Shown: positions 1-13,634, numbered from the stretch's first letter. The stretch: 64,000 bases of DNA from Vespa crabro (GCF_910589235.1 NC_060977.1:339001-403000); one strand, 5' to 3'. The notes: generated by a model from the sequence alone, not told the origin. Program-made: numbers and translations.

Positions 1-2342
1 GATAATATTGATAATAATAAAAACAATATTAACGATATTAATAATAATTATGAAAACGATAATAAAGATATAAAAAACAATAATAATAATAATAAGAATA
101 AGAATAATGATAATAACGATAATAATAATGGCAATAATAACAATGATAAAAATATTAACGATAATAACGTTGATAACAATAATAATAATAACGTTAATAA
201 CGATAATAATAATAATAATGGTAATAGCAATAATAACAATAATAAAGTTAATAACAATAATAAAGATAATAAAGAAAATAATAAAGATAATAACCATAAT
301 AACGATAATAACGGTAACATTAATAAAGATAATAATAAAAACAATAATATCGACAACATCGTTAATATATATTATAATAATAACAATAATAACTATAACA
401 TTGTAATGATAATAATAGCGATAATAATAATAATAATAACTTTAACAACGATAATAACGATAATAATAATAATAATAATTATAATAATAATAACGTTAAT
501 AATGATAATATTGATAATAATCTTAACAATAATAACTGTGACAGCGATAATTTCGATAAAAACAAAAATAATAATAGTAAGAAAGATTATAAAGATTATA
601 GCGATAAAGACGTTAATCATAATAATATTGATTATATCGATAATACCGATAATAACGATAATAATTATAACGATAATGACGTTAATAACGATGTTAAAGA
701 TAATAATGATAAGGATAATAGCGATAATATCGATAATAATAATGACAATATTGACGATTATATCAATAATTATAATAATAATATCGATGATAACAATAAC
801 AATGGTTATAACGATAATAATAAGAAAAATTACAATAATTACTATAATAGCGATAATAATAATTACAATAATAAAGATAACGACTATAAAAACGATAATA
901 ATAATAAATATAATAAAGATAATAACGATAAACATATTAATGATAATATCGATAATAATGATAATAATGATAATAAAGAATATATCGATAATTATATTAA
1001 TAATAATAACAATAATAATTATATTAACTGTCACAACGATACTGACGATTACAATAACAATAATAACGATAATATTGATAATAATAAAAACAATAATAAT
1101 TATAATAACGATAAAGACGATAATAAAGAAAATAACAATTTTAACGGTAATGACGACAATAATTATAATAAAAATAACGATAATAATAATAGTAATAATA
1201 ACGATATTAACGTTAATAGCAAGAACAATTAGAAAAATAATATCAATAACAATGATAATAACGATAAAAATAATAACAATAATAACAATAATACCGATAA
1301 AAACTATAATAATAAAAGCGATAATAATAACATTAAGAATAACAATAGTATCGATAAACATGGCCAAAACGATAATAATTCAACAATATTAATGATAATA
1401 ACGATAATAACGATAATAAAGCTAATAATAATAATTATAACGATAGTAACAAAAATAACAATAATATCTATAATAACGATAATAATAATATTAACAATGA
1501 TAACGATAAAAACAATAATAAAAGAAACAATAATAACGATAATAACGATAATGACGATAATAATAATAATAATAATAACGATAATAAGGATAATAACTAT
1601 AAGAACGATAAAAATGATAACAATATAACGATTATAACGAAAATAACGACAATAACGTTAATATTTTAATAACGATAATAATAATAATAATAAAAAGCAA
1701 GAATAACTATAATAAGGATAATAATAATAATAATAAATATAATATCGAACATAACGGTAACAAAGATAATAATAATAGAAATAATTACAATAATGACAAT
1801 TATAGTGATAATAACGAGAACAATAATAACGTTAATAAAGCTAATAACGATAATAATAAAAACAATAAAAACGATTATAACGATAAAAACGAAAATAGCG
1901 ATAATAATAATATCAATAATTAAGATAAAATAGATAATAACATCAACAATATTAACGATAATATCGTTGATAATAATAATAATAATGACAATAATAACGA
2001 TAATAACTATAACAGTAATAATAATACTAAAGATAATAAAGACAATAACGTTAATAATAATAATAATATTAAATATAATAACGATATTAACGATAATAAT
2101 AATAACAATAATAACGATAATAGTGTCATTAATGATAATAATAATATTGTTAATAACAATAATATCGATAATAATAACGATAATAGCGATAATTATAATA
2201 ATAACAAAAAAATTATAATGACGATAGTAACGATAATATCGAAAATAATATCGATAATAACGATAATAACTTTAATAACAATAATAACGATAATATAAAA
2301 TACGATAATATCGGTAATATCGATAATAATATTAACAATATT

Positions 2343-2375
2343 AACGATAAAATCGATAATAATAATGACAATATT
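2343..2375 (+). repeat. 33-bp unit inside simple-sequence array
   Basis: One copy of a 33-bp unit that starts AACGATAA, carries ATCGATAAT near the centre and ends CAATATT. Near-identical 33-bp copies lie at 4537-4569, 11374-11406, 13808-13840, 25476-25508, 27072-27104 and 27447-27512. This copy differs by a few substitutions (AAAATCGAT, AATGACAAT). Confidence 0.7.
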
Positions 2376-3905
2376 AACGATAATAACCATAATAATAATA
2401 ATAATATTAAAAGTAATAAGGATAACGACGATAATAGCGTTAATAATAATAAGGATAATAACGATAATATCGATAATAATAATAACAAATCTAAAAAATA
2501 ACATCGATAATAATTATAATAATAACAACAATAATAATAACGATAATAAAAATAATAACGATAATAAAAATAATTATAATATTATTAACAATAATAACGA
2601 TAATATCGATAATAACAATAATAATAATTACGATAATGACGATAATAATAATAATAATAACAGCAATAATAACGGTAAATACGATAATAAAAATGGTAAT
2701 AATAACGATAATAATGATAAAAGCAATAAAAAAAATTGCGATAATAACGTTAATAAAGAAAAATGTAAAAATAATAAAAACGTTAATAACGATTATAACG
2801 ATAATTTAAATAATAATAATAACATTAATAACGATACTAACGAAAATAACGATAATAATAATAACAATTATAACAATAATAACGATAATAACAATTATAA
2901 CGGTAAAAACAATATCATTAATAATAATGAAAATAGGGATAATGACGATAGCTACGAAAATAATAACGATAATAATAATAATCATAATAACAATGAAACG
3001 ATAATAACAATAATAAAATAGTAATAATATCAATAATATCTATAATAACAATAATGTCGTTATTAACGGTAATTATAATAACGATAAATACGATAATATC
3101 GATAATAATAATAATAATAAGAATAATAGCAATAATAACGATTATAACGATAATAATAATAACGATAAAAACGATACTAGTAAAAATATTATTAACGATA
3201 ATAACGGTAATAACGATAATTATAATAATAATAATAAAGATAATGACGATATTAAAGACAATAACAATAATAATAATAATAATAATAACCATAATAACGA
3301 TAAAAGCGATAATAGCGATAATAATAATAACGATAATAGCAATTATAGTAATAATAATAATAACGATAATAACGATAATGACAATAATAGTAATAATATT
3401 CATAATAATAATAATAAGGATGAAAATATAATGACGATAATAATAGTAGTAATAATAATACTAATAACAATAATAACGATAATAACCATATTAATAATAA
3501 TAATAATTACAAGAATAATGATAATAAATGTAATAACGATAGTAATAATAACGATTATTATATTAACGATAACAGTAATATTAATAATAATGAAAATAAG
3601 GATAATAACGAAAACAAGTATAATAATAAAACTAGTAATAAAGATAATACCGATTACAATATTAATAAATATATCCATAGTAACAATAATAACGATAAAG
3701 ACGATAATAATAATAATATTAATAATAAAGATAATAACGATATTAACGATAAAATCGATAATAATGATAATAACAATAGTAATAATAATAATAACTAGAA
3801 TAATAATAATAACCATAATATCAATAATAATGAGAGCAATAATAACGATAATAACTTACTAACGATAATAATAATAACAATATGAAGGATAACACTGAAG
3901 ATAAA

Positions 3906-3965
<60 letters not shown>
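3906..3965 (+). repeat. Perfect (AAT)20 microsatellite
   Basis: Twenty uninterrupted AAT units, the longest pure tract I found in the window. The surrounding array is interrupted every few triplets, so this tract probably reflects recent slippage expansion. Confidence 0.95.
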
Positions 3966-3970
<5 letters not shown>

Positions 3971-4536
3971 TGAGGTTAATAACGAAGCCAACGAAAATTA
4001 TAATATCAATATTATCGATAATAACAATAATAACGAAAATAACGTTAATAATTATAATAATAAAAACGATAATAACGTCATTCACGATAATAATTATAAT
4101 AATAATAATAACGATAATAATGATAATTACGATAATAGCGATAATAGCAATAATAATATTAACGATTATAACGTTAATAACGATAATAAAAAAATAATAA
4201 TAGCGATAATTGCGATATTAACGATAATAATTATAATAATAATAACAATAATAACGATAATAACGATAATAATGATAATAACGATAATAACGTTAATAAT
4301 AATAATATTTAAGACCATAATAACGATTATAATGATATTAACGATAATAATAGATGATAATAATAATAGATGATGATAATAATAGAACGATAATAATAAT
4401 AGATATAACGATAATAATAACAATATTAACAAGAATGACGACAATAACAATATTAACCATAATAATAACAATAATAAAAAAAATAATAACAAAAATAACG
4501 ATAAAACGATATTAGCGATATAATAATAACGATGGT

Positions 4537-4569
4537 AACGATATTATCGATAATAATAATAACAATATT
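4537..4569 (+). repeat. 33-bp unit inside simple-sequence array
   Basis: Copy of the 33-bp unit: starts AACGATATT, has ATCGATAAT centrally, ends AACAATATT. It differs from the commonest form by about one base. Confidence 0.7.
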
Positions 4570-5141
4570 GATTATAATATAGATAATAATAATACTAATA
4601 ATAGCAATAATAACGATAATAACGATAATAATGATAATAATAATAAAGATAATAACGATAATAGTATTAACGATAATATCGATAGTAACCATAATAAAGA
4701 TAATGACGATAATAATATTAATAATAATAAGGATTATAACGATAATTACGATAATAGTATTAACAATAAAAACGATAGAAACAATAATGAGGATAATGAC
4801 GGAAATAATAATAATAATAATAACAATAATAACGATGATTATAATAATAATAACAATATTAACGATAATAACGATAATAACGATAATATTAATAACATTA
4901 GTAACGATAACAGCGATAATAACGATACTAATAATAATAATAATAATGAAAATAAGGATAATAACTAAGTAAACGATAATAATATTAACAATAATAATGA
5001 TAATAACGATAATACTGATAATAATAATAATAATAATAACGATAATAGTAATGATAATGACGAATATAATATTAATTATAATAACGATATGAACGATAAT
5101 TACGAAAATAACGATAATAATAATAACGATAATTTTTTTTT

Positions 5142-5416
5142 GGCCTGAGGATGCCAATCTTTATGCACTGACCAAGGGACCCTAGACTAACCCGTTACCA
5201 TTTGGGTCCCCCGTTGAATTACCTGGAGTGTCGGTCTCACCGTTGGAATAGGCATTACCGACTAAACTCATATCCATCCTATTGGCATAGTGAAACCACC
5301 CTGCACCGTAATGTGATATTAATTCATGATGGCGTCACTACATCATGTCCCATTAATGAGGACTCGCACAATTTGGCTCTACGTGGCAGTAGCTTGGTGC
5401 AACGTTGGTGGCACGT
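5142..5416 (-). other. 3' UTR of R1 copy 1, ending in poly-A
   Basis: This follows the ORF2 stop at about 5419-5417 and runs to the A9 tail (T-run on the plus strand, 5133-5141). It is clearly homologous along its length to the 3' UTR of copy 2 (16871-17149), with shared blocks such as GCACTGACC, GGGACCCTAGA and CTACATCATGTCC on the plus strand. Two copies sharing the same 3' end is the signature of reverse-transcribed insertion starting at the RNA 3' end. Confidence 0.8.
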
Positions 5417-6390
5417 CTATGGGCCGCCCATATCCTTCTACTTTTAACGTAAGATTGCCCTCACGTAGCAGTCATTCCTGTTCCACTACTTCTGCCCTCG
5501 CAGCATTTTCTCGACAATGTTTTCCGGCGAGATGTCTCCGAGCTCCTGCTCCAAGGCAAATCGCTCGGTGCTCCACAGTGCACATATGAAAACTTGTGAT
5601 GGGCGTCGTCGACGATTGAGTCGCTATAGGGACATTTACCGTCTGCAACCTTACTCATTTTTGCGAGGTAGGAGTAGAACAGACTATGCCCTGTCAGAAA
5701 TTGGGTGAGGTAGAACTCGACCACCCCCGCCTCCTTGTTTAGCCAGGTGTCCAGCCGATTGACGAGTCGGACCGTCCATCTGCCCCTATGCTCCCGGTCC
5801 CATCTGCTTAGCCAGGTCTCGATGCTGGTAGACTTGGCGAGCCATGATGTCTCCTCTTTACCCAAAGCGGACCTTTGCTGGTAGACAAATTGTCTCTCCT
5901 GGGCTAATAGATCGATCGGGATTATCCCCGCGACCACTAGCACCGCGGGCTTAGTGACCGTGCGGTAGGTGCAAGCGATTCGGAGAGCGCCCCTCCTCTG
6001 TACCACGGCTATGCGCTTGCGATAATTCTCTTTTCGAAGCGCCTCCGCCCATACTTCTGCGCCGAACAGTATCACTGCTTCGACGGCACACATCAGTATT
6101 CGCCTAATGCACGGCCGGGGGCCGTTGACATTGGCCATAAATGTGCCCAGAGTGGTTACAACTTTTACTGCCTTGTCAGCCGCCCTTATTATATGCTCTC
6201 CGTAATTCAGTTTTCAATCGAGAATTATTCCAATGTACCTGACAGACGGCTTTGCCTGGACCGTCGCGTCTCCTACGGTGAAGTTGCGGAAGGTGTTGAT
6301 GCGCGTCTTCGATAGTAGCACGATTTCTGTTATCTGGGCTGCTAAGGATAGTCCGTGTCATTCTATACTGGAGATGACACTACGCATGAC
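5417..6390 (-). pseudogene. R1 copy 1 ORF2, thumb and C-terminal domain
   Basis: This continues the reverse transcriptase in the same frame down to about 5461. It contains the R1-clade landmarks LAAQITEIVLLSK, VGDATVQAKPSVRYIGI, NGPRPCIRR, GAEVWAEALRK, RRGALRIACTYRTV, AGIIPIDLLAQER and FYLTQFLTGH. In-frame stops occur at about 6393 (TAG), about 6357 (TGA) and 6216-6214 (TGA). The Cys/His segment near the end reads CPYSDSIVDDAHHKF then VHC, so the second Cys expected in the family's CCHC motif is Ser here. After a frameshift the last residues match the copy 2 tail (MGG before the stop). In live relatives this region follows the RT and is thought to contribute to nucleic-acid binding during target-primed integration. 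This copy is dead. Confidence 0.85.
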
Positions 6391-7189
6391 CTAGTTGAGC
6401 AGCAGCTGTGCCCCCTCCATGTCTCTAACAGTTATGACGACTGCAATGTCGTCTGCGTACCCAACAAAGAAAGAACCTTCAAGTACTGCCATACGTAGGA
6501 TACCGTCATAGAATATATTCCAGTTATCCGGTCCTAGTATGGAGCCCTGAACTGCTCCCGATGTCAACTCCAGGCTTTTTGGATCATCGCCTGTATTGTA
6601 TTCTAGGAAGCGCTCGTTCAGGTAATCCTCGAGTATTCGAAGTAGGTTCCCCGGAACTCTGAAATTACGTTCAAGCGCTTTCATTGCCAAGTCCCACCTG
6701 ACGGAGTTGAAGGCATTTCTCACGTCTAAGGTGGCCAGCAGACACAAAGGGCGGGAATGGAGATTCCCAAGCTCAATCATTTTTGCGGCCTTGACAACCT
6801 CCTGAACTGCGTGGATGGTGGAGAGGCCGGAACGAAATCCATACTGGCGAGCTTCAAGATTCCCTGATGCCCTCACGGCTGGGTGCAGCCGTGGCCTAAG
6901 CAGCTTCTCCAGCTGTATCGAGCATACATATAGGCCTGTATGAGGAAGCTGCCTCTGCTGGACCATTGCTCTTGCTGATGAGCACAAGCCTCGCTTTCTT
7001 CCACGGGGTGGGTAAGATGCCCTCCCTGAGGCACATGTTGTACACATTTAGCAAGAGTTCAGAGTGACTTTGCGCGACGGCTTTAATTACTTCCGCTGGA
7101 AGTCCGCCAGGACCTGGATCTTTCATGTTCCGCATAAGAGTTGCGGCCCTGAGTAGCTCTTCTTCCGTAAATTGTGGCTCCTCTGTTAT
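6391..7189 (-). pseudogene. R1 copy 1 ORF2, reverse transcriptase domain
   Basis: RT fingers lie in one frame (7135 to about 6905: DPGPGGLPAEVIK, LREGILPTPWKKARLVLI, SYRPICMLDTAG). The palm lies in the next frame (about 6915-6391) after a one-base indel near 6905. Palm motif A is LATLDVRNAFNSVRWD, with its catalytic Asp. Motif B is TSGAVQGSILGP, and motif C is FVGYADD at about 6468-6448. All three catalytic aspartates are present. The family usually has GVPQG or GAAQG in motif B. The enzyme would copy element RNA onto a nicked target. The frameshift and downstream stops inactivate it. Confidence 0.9.
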
Positions 7190-8392
7190 TCAAGGCGAAG
7201 CCATGGTAATCTTTCTCTTCGGCTGTGAGTGGAATATAGTATGCACGATGTATTCTTTCGTCCTCGCGTCCTGAAGGATTCCTTGCGTTTGAGTCACCAG
7301 CTTGCGAGTGACGATCTGATATACTAATATCCACGGATTCTTATCGCATTCCAGGCACAGATACTTCCAGCACCGTCGTTGACTGGCCATGATTGCCAAC
7401 TTCAAAGCTTTTTTGGCCGCTTGATACTCTGAAGCCAAGGGAGCAGCGTCGCGTTCGCGTCTCTTCACTCGTTGTGCCAATCGGCGAAGCATTAAGCACT
7501 TTTACGATGATCTGAGATATCGTTCGTCCACCAGTATGCAGGACGCCTCCGCTGTTTCGTGGGCTTCCTTGGCACCGCTATCGCGCAACTCTTGTGGATG
7601 AGCTGCATAATTGCAGCAGAAATCGTCCTGGATTGCGCTGGTGGCGATAGATTCACGGAAGCAATTTGAAGAGATCTCCAACCTTCTTCTATGACCGAAG
7701 GCAGATTCTCTCAATCCATTCTTGCAATGTTCCACCGGAGAGGTCTTTCTGTACTTGTCACTGATGGCCTCCTATCCTGTACATCGAATAGGATGTACTG
7801 ATGGTCGCTCCTGTTATCATTTTCAATTACCCACCAGTCTGTGACTCTTGCCACAAGTTGTTCGTTGGCTAGAGAGTCGTTCGGGATCGTCTCTCTGTAG
7901 CCATGCATACGGAAGGTTGGTGTCGAGCCTGTGTTGAGTATTGATAGCTCAAGTCTCGACGCCATCTTCATGATTCGTCTTCCTCTGGAGTCCGGCCTGG
8001 CCCCCACCATTCGAGAGCTTTGGCATTGAGGTCTTCAGCCACAATGAAATCCCCTTGCATTTTCCGCAGCGCGTCTTCCAGATCGTCCAGTTTGATCTGG
8101 AAGTTGTTTATCCGGTCGTTCCGGATGAGATATACACTGACATATGTCGTCAAGTTGTGTCTCACCCAAACGTATCCGCATCCGGATTCTTGATCCGACG
8201 CATATATTTGTTGGGGGGATCTAGGATTCAGATGGCCGCGGTGCCCAAATCGTTTGCGTACCATCCTAATCCTGCTCTGTCCTGGTACTGTTCGCTGATT
8301 AAAACGATATCAGATTGTTTCTCTGAAAAGTGCTGGGTTAGGAGGTGTTGCGCCGTCCTTCTCCTATTGAGATTACCCTGAAGTACTCTCAC
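7190..8392 (-). pseudogene. R1 copy 1 ORF2, endonuclease domain and linker
   Basis: This is the ORF2 N-terminal region, an AP-endonuclease-like (exonuclease/endonuclease/phosphatase fold) nickase followed by a basic linker. It is spread over successive frames: RVLQGNLNR at about 8390, then VWVRHNLTTYVSVYL and VAEDLNAKALEWW (8264-7968), then SRGRRIMKMASRLELSIL through RSDHQYILFDV (8010-7711), then the linker (7735-7190). Active-site-type residues are recognisable: Asn in QGN, Glu in ISEQ, Asp-Leu-Asn in EDLNA, and Asp-His in SDHQYI. The start codon is GTG (8392-8390) where copy 3 has ATG. An in-frame stop lies near 8222, and the linker frame closes at 7190 with TGA before ITEEPQFTEEELL. Confidence 0.88.
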
Positions 8393-8520
8393 CCCGTTTT
8401 CCTCTTGTTGGCTGTTGCATGGGACTCCTACAAAGCTTTGCAGACCCTTGATCCTGCCAGGTGCTTCATAGTTTCATCAACGCTATTGGACCACAAGAAG
8501 CAAGTAGGCTCGCTGACCTT

Positions 8521-8628
8521 GCAGTCTTTGATCTTGTGCCCTGTGCCGCCGCAGAAATAGCAAAACTTACTGTAATCAGGGCCCTTGCACGAGGTACTAT
8601 AGTGACCTTAGTTGAGACAGCGGTAGCA
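8521..8628 (-). other. Two CCHC zinc knuckles in ORF1 of copy 1
   Basis: Reading the minus strand from 8628 gives CYRCLN, a TAA, then GHYSTSC, which is a CX2CX4HX4C knuckle broken by the stop. From 8562 it gives CYFCGGTGHKIKDC, a second intact knuckle. The frame differs from the upstream ORF1 frame. Such knuckles bind single-stranded nucleic acid in retroelement gag-like proteins. Confidence 0.85.
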
Positions 8629-9545
8629 TCACCTCACTTCTGCTCTTCGCCTGACCCTTTAGCAGACGAAGCCGAACAGCACTCAGCCGACCTTAAAAGG
8701 TTCGGAGATGCTTCCTCTTCTTGTCTGACAATGGCCAGGCGTTGTTGTCTCGCGTTGGGGTTCTTCAATTTAACCTCTAGTTTCCCCTCGTAGTCTGGCA
8801 GTATCCTCTTTAGGGGCTTATAGACTTCCATTACCGATGTGCAGCAATCGCAGTCCCGTATCTCCAGTGTAGATCTAGGGACCCGTTTCGTGAAGCAGCT
8901 CGTTTCTCCTACTTTCTTCCTCAGGGTTTCTGCGAATGAGGCCTTGATATGCGCAGTGATCTTCTTAAGTTCGAGGAGAAACCCTCCAGTTCTGGTCTTC
9001 CGGACCGATTTAACGTCTACCCCTGTGCCGCTGGTCTTGAAGGGCTGATGGATGGATCCGACTACATCGGCGTAAGATTTACCTTGCACGGGTTTCAGGA
9101 GAGTCGAGAACGGCCTTGTTCTCTTTCTCGGCCTGTCCTCCGATTTGCTCGACTTCTTTTTCTCCTGCTGTTGGTGTTTCGTCGCCTTCTTCGCTGGATT
9201 CTCCTTACCTTTTCCCTTCTTTTCAACCACCGTCCACTTGGCGGCATCTGTCGTCGTCTTCTCTTGCCTCGGTCTTTTGAGGCTTTCTTCAGACGACTGC
9301 GGAGGGCTTGTAGCTCTCTTAATTGCCCCAAACACAATTACAGAATTTCCCCAAGCGCTCCAAAAAACTCGGTCGAGTTTCCTCGCTCCCTTATTGACCA
9401 CTTTTCGAGATTTATACGTGAATTGGAGACTGTCTATTATGTCCTTCAGTTCTGGGAGTTCTTGCTTAATAATGTTGTTTACATTTGGCTGTCTAGCAAT
9501 AGCCAACATCATTTTGGGAAGGAGGAATTTCGCGCAAGCGAAATT

Positions 9546-9594
9546 CTCTCACCATCTTGTGGTATCCCCACTCTCACCATCTTGTGGTATCCCC
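9546..9594 (-). repeat. 25-bp tandem duplication within ORF1 of copy 1
   Basis: The unit beginning CTCTCACCATCTTGTGG on the plus strand occurs at 9546-9570 and again at 9571-9594, with 24 of 25 bases repeated. Because 25 is not a multiple of three, it shifts the ORF1 frame. Confidence 0.9.
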
Positions 9595-11373
9595 TTTGCA
9601 GGCTGCATAGGTGACGTCAGGACGGAAAACCGCGTGCTATCAACGGCCCTGGCAATCAATAGCCACTGCTCTCAGTGGTCTTCTTCATATCTTACACTTC
9701 TTGGCGCTATAGAAACACCGCAGGCCAGGTCACCAAACTGTGGTTCTCTTCCTGATGCAACGATAATTACGAAAATAACAATAAAAATAATAGCTATAAT
9801 AATATTAAAAATAATGATAATAACGATAATAATTATAATAATAATTAAAATAATAACGGCAATAAAGATAATAACGATAATAATAATAACGATAATAACG
9901 GAAAAAGTAATAAAAATAATAACGCTAATAACGATAATAATAATAATAATAATAATAACGATAATAATAATAACGATAATAACAATATTAACGATAATAT
10001 CGACAATAGTAATAATAATAATAACGATAATAACGAAAAAACGATAATAACGAAAAAACGATAATAACGAAATAAACATAATGTCGGTAGTATCGATAAA
10101 AATAATAACAATATTAAGGATAATATTGATATTAATAATAACAATATTAATGATATTATCGATAATAATAATAGTAATAATAGCAGTAATAATCAAAATA
10201 ACGATAAAAATGATAATATCGATAATAATAATAACAATATTATAAAATGAAATCGATAATAATAATAATAATAACTATAATAACGTTAATAACGATAATA
10301 GCGATAATAATAATAGTAATAATAGTAATAACAATAATAACGATAATAACAATAATAACTATAGTAATGATTATATTAATAACGATAATAACGATTATAA
10401 CCATAATAATAATATTAATAATAGTAATAAGAATAAAGAAGATAATAACAATAATAACGATAGGAATGATTATAATAAAGACGATAAAAACGATAATAGT
10501 AGTAATGTTAATAACGATTATAACGTTATTTACGATAATAATAATAATAATAATAACTGTAATGATAATATCAATAATAATAATAATAATAATAATAATA
10601 GCAATAATAACGATAAAAACGATAATGACGTCAATAATACAAATAATAATACTAAAAATAATATTAAATTTAATGACGAAAATAAAGGTAACAGTTGTAA
10701 TAATAATATCAATATAAACAATAATAACGATAACAACGACAATAACGATAATAATACTACCGATAACAACGATAATATTGGCAATAATATTAGAAATTTT
10801 ATCGACAATATCGATAAAAATAATATTCACATTAAAGATAATAACGATAATAACGATACTTAAGATAATAGCGATAATAAAAATAACGATCTTAACGATA
10901 ATATCGTTATTAATAGTAACGAAATTAACGATCATATCGATAATAATATTAACAGCAAAAACAATAATAACGATAATAACTATAATAACAATTATAATAA
11001 TAAAGATAACAACGATAACAACGATAATCATGATAATAACGATAATAACGATAATAAAAATAATAATAGTAGCATTTATAAAGATAATAACGATATAAAT
11101 GATTCTAACAATTATAATAATAACAACAATAACGTTAATGAAGATAATGATAATAAGAACAACAATAATAGTAATAATTATAGAAATAATTGCGACAATA
11201 ACGATAATAGCGATAAAAATTGAATTAAAAATAAAAATATTAAAAATAATAACTATAATAACGATAATAATAATAATAGTAGTAGTAATATAAAAGTATT
11301 AACAATAATAACGATAAAAACAAATTTTAACGATAATAATAATAACGATAATATCGATAATAATAATAATATT

Positions 11374-11406
11374 AAAGATAATATCGATAATAATAATAAC
11401 AATATT
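11374..11406 (+). repeat. 33-bp unit inside simple-sequence array
   Basis: Copy of the 33-bp unit starting AAAGATAATATCGAT and ending AACAATATT. It directly follows a 30-bp variant at 11344-11373 that lacks one triplet, so the two form a short tandem pair. Confidence 0.7.
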
Positions 11407-13597
11407 AACGATAATATCGAGAATAGTATTAATAATAATAACGATAATAACGATAATAAAGATAATAACGATAATATCAATAATAATAATGATAATAATA
11501 ATAATAATAATAATAATAGTAATAACGATCATAACGATAAAAACGTTAATAATAATAACGAAAATAACGATAATAGTAATAATAAGAATAACGATAGTAA
11601 GGAGAGGAACTATAATAATACTAATAATATTAAAGATCATAAGGATATTAACGAGAACAACGATAATATAAGTAACAATAATAACAATATTAACAATAAT
11701 AACGATAATAACGATAATAACGATAAAAATTATATCGATAATTATATCAACAACGATAATAACGAAAACAATAGTAGAAATAATAACAATAATAATGATA
11801 ATAAAGATAATAACGATAATAATATTAACGTTAATAACGATAATATTAAAAATAATAATATCGATAAGTACGATAATAACGATAATAAGATTAATAATAA
11901 TAAAGGTTATAACGATATTAACGATAATATCGATAATAATAGTAACAATAATAACGATATTAATAATAATAACGATTATAACGATAAATGTAATAACATT
12001 ATAGACGATAATAAAGTCAATAGTGTAAATTACGATAATAATAAAAATAAAAATAACAACATCAATAAAGCAATAATAATGATAATAACGACAAAAACAA
12101 TTATAATAACGACAACAACGTTAATAATAATTTTAATAACGAAATAAACGATAATAATAAAATTTACGATAATAAATATAACAATAAAAACGGATATAAC
12201 CATAATAACGATAATAATATTATAAATAATAAAGATAACAACGATATAAAGGATAATAACGATAATAATAATAAGAATAATAACGATAATAACGATATTA
12301 TCGATAAAAATAATAATAACGAAAATAAGGGTAATAACGATAGCAACGATAATAACGATATCAATAAAAATGATAATAAATATATTAATGATAGTAAAAA
12401 TAATAACAATAAGAACGGTAATATTGATAGTATAATAATAATTACAGTAATAATAATAATACCAATAGTTTCAATAATAACGTTAAAAAAAATATAATAA
12501 TAAGGTAACAACCATAATGACGAAAAATACGATAATAATGATAATAACAATAATAATAATAATAATAACAATAATAACGATCATACGGATAATAACGGTA
12601 ATAGCGATAATAATATTAATAATAATAACGATAATAACTATATTAACGATAATAAGGATAATAATAATAGCAACAATATCAATATTACCGAGAATATTGA
12701 TAATAAGGATAACAAAGGTAGTAGCAATAATAATAACAGTATTAATAAAGATAATAAGGTTATTAACTTTAATAACGGTAATAATAATAACAATAATAAC
12801 GATTATAACGGTAATAACGATTATAATAATAACAATAAAATGGATAATAAGGATATTAATTCTAACAATAATAACATTAATAACGATAATAACGACAAAA
12901 AAATAATATTATCTACGATAATAACGATAATAAACAGAATAACGGTAATAATGATTATAACTAATATAATAATATAAATAATAGCGATAATAGTAATAAC
13001 GATAATAACGACAATAGTAATAATAATAAAACCCATAAAAACGATAATAACGATAATAACGATCATAATAATAACAATAATAACGATAAAAATAATAATA
13101 ATAATAATATCAATAAAATAGATAATAACGATAATAACCATAATAATATTAAGAATATTAACAATAATTATGATAATAATTTTAATAACGATAACAATTA
13201 TCATAATAATTGCTATAAAAACGATAATAACGATATTTAAAATGACAACAATAACGATAGTAAATAACGAATAACGATAGTTAATAACGAAAACAACGAT
13301 AATAACGATAAAACCGATAATAATAATAACGATAATAACTATAATAGCAATAGTAATAATTACGATAATAACGTTAATAACGATAATAATAAATATAGTA
13401 ATTATGTTAACGATACTAACGATAATAACGAAAATAATAGTAACAATAATAAAGATAATAACGATAATATTGATAATAACAAATATTTATATATTAATAA
13501 TTGAAATGGTAAAGATAAAAACGGAAATAAAAAAGACAATAATAACTTTAATAACGCAAATAATAATAAAATTTGTAACGATAATAAGGATAATAAC

Positions 13598-13634
<37 letters not shown>

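Larger units (their letters stand above)
1..5132. repeat. AT-rich simple-sequence array, block 1 (AAT/AAC/GAT)
   Basis: The stretch is a degenerate tandem array of triplets on the plus strand, chiefly AAT with interspersed AAC, GAT, AAA and GGT. AACGATAAT is the commonest longer word. The plus strand is strongly A-rich, with T-runs almost absent. Two plus-strand frames stay open for long distances because AAT/AAC/GAT reads as Asn/Asp and ATA/ACG as Ile/Thr, while the third frame is closed by TAA. Those frames have no codon structure or motifs and are not genes. A diverged 33-bp unit recurs inside, for example at 2343-2375 and 4537-4569. The array begins before the window and ends at the poly-A tail of R1 copy 1. 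I see no gene, RNA gene or other element in it. Confidence 0.95.
8389..9758 (-). pseudogene. R1 copy 1 ORF1, gag-like protein with CCHC zinc knuckles
   Basis: The main open segment (9512-8634, 292 codons) has a Lys/Arg/Gln-rich stretch around residues 98-133, SYADVV at 146-151, RKTRTGGFLLELKK at about 171-184 and TLEIRDCD at about 215-222. This is the layout of R1-clade ORF1 proteins, which bind element RNA. After a frameshift near 8634, two textbook CX2CX4HX4C knuckles follow at 8628-8587 and 8562-8521. The first is interrupted by an in-frame TAA, and a TAG at 8430-8428 stops the frame before the expected end (KRKTG then TGA at 8391-8389). Upstream, the frame with DLACGVSIAP (9758-9670) matches copy 3 ORF1 and is followed by a TGA and a 25-bp frame-breaking duplication. 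The 5' part of ORF1 is missing. Confidence 0.85.
5133..9760 (-). mobile_element. R1-clade non-LTR retrotransposon, copy 1 (nearly full length, degenerate)
   Basis: A 4.6-kb element read on the minus strand, in the order ORF1 (gag-like with CCHC knuckles), ORF2 (AP-type endonuclease, reverse transcriptase, C-terminal domain), 3' UTR, and an A-tail of nine A residues at 5141-5133. This order and the ORF2 motifs fit the R1 clade. The 5' end is truncated: homology to copy 3 stops at about 9758, whereas copy 3 continues through more ORF1 and a putative 5' UTR. At least four frameshifts and several in-frame stops make it non-functional. Both flanks are AACGATAAT array. A possible 10-bp target duplication, AACGATAATT, occurs at 5125-5134 and 9759-9768. 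That word is common in the array, so the duplication is uncertain. Base composition is balanced and unlike the flanks, as expected for an insertion. Confidence 0.9.

Noticed and set aside
1..5132. Long open frames encoding Ile/Thr-rich or Asn/Asp-rich proteins (also in the other arrays)
   Set aside because: They follow directly from triplet composition: AAT/AAC/GAT and ATA/ACG contain no stops in two frames. They occur on both strands and start and end at random. No domain, signal or codon pattern supports a gene.
8949..9614. Plus-strand open frames of up to 300 codons opposite R1 ORF1 (8949-9614, 9145-10047)
   Set aside because: They are shadows of the gag-like ORF1 on the minus strand, which carries the recognisable motifs; one of them runs on into array sequence.
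5125..9768. 10-bp target-site duplication AACGATAATT flanking R1 copy 1
   Set aside because: It matches on both sides, but the word is frequent in the array, so it cannot be accepted as a proven duplication. It is kept only as a possibility in the copy 1 entry.
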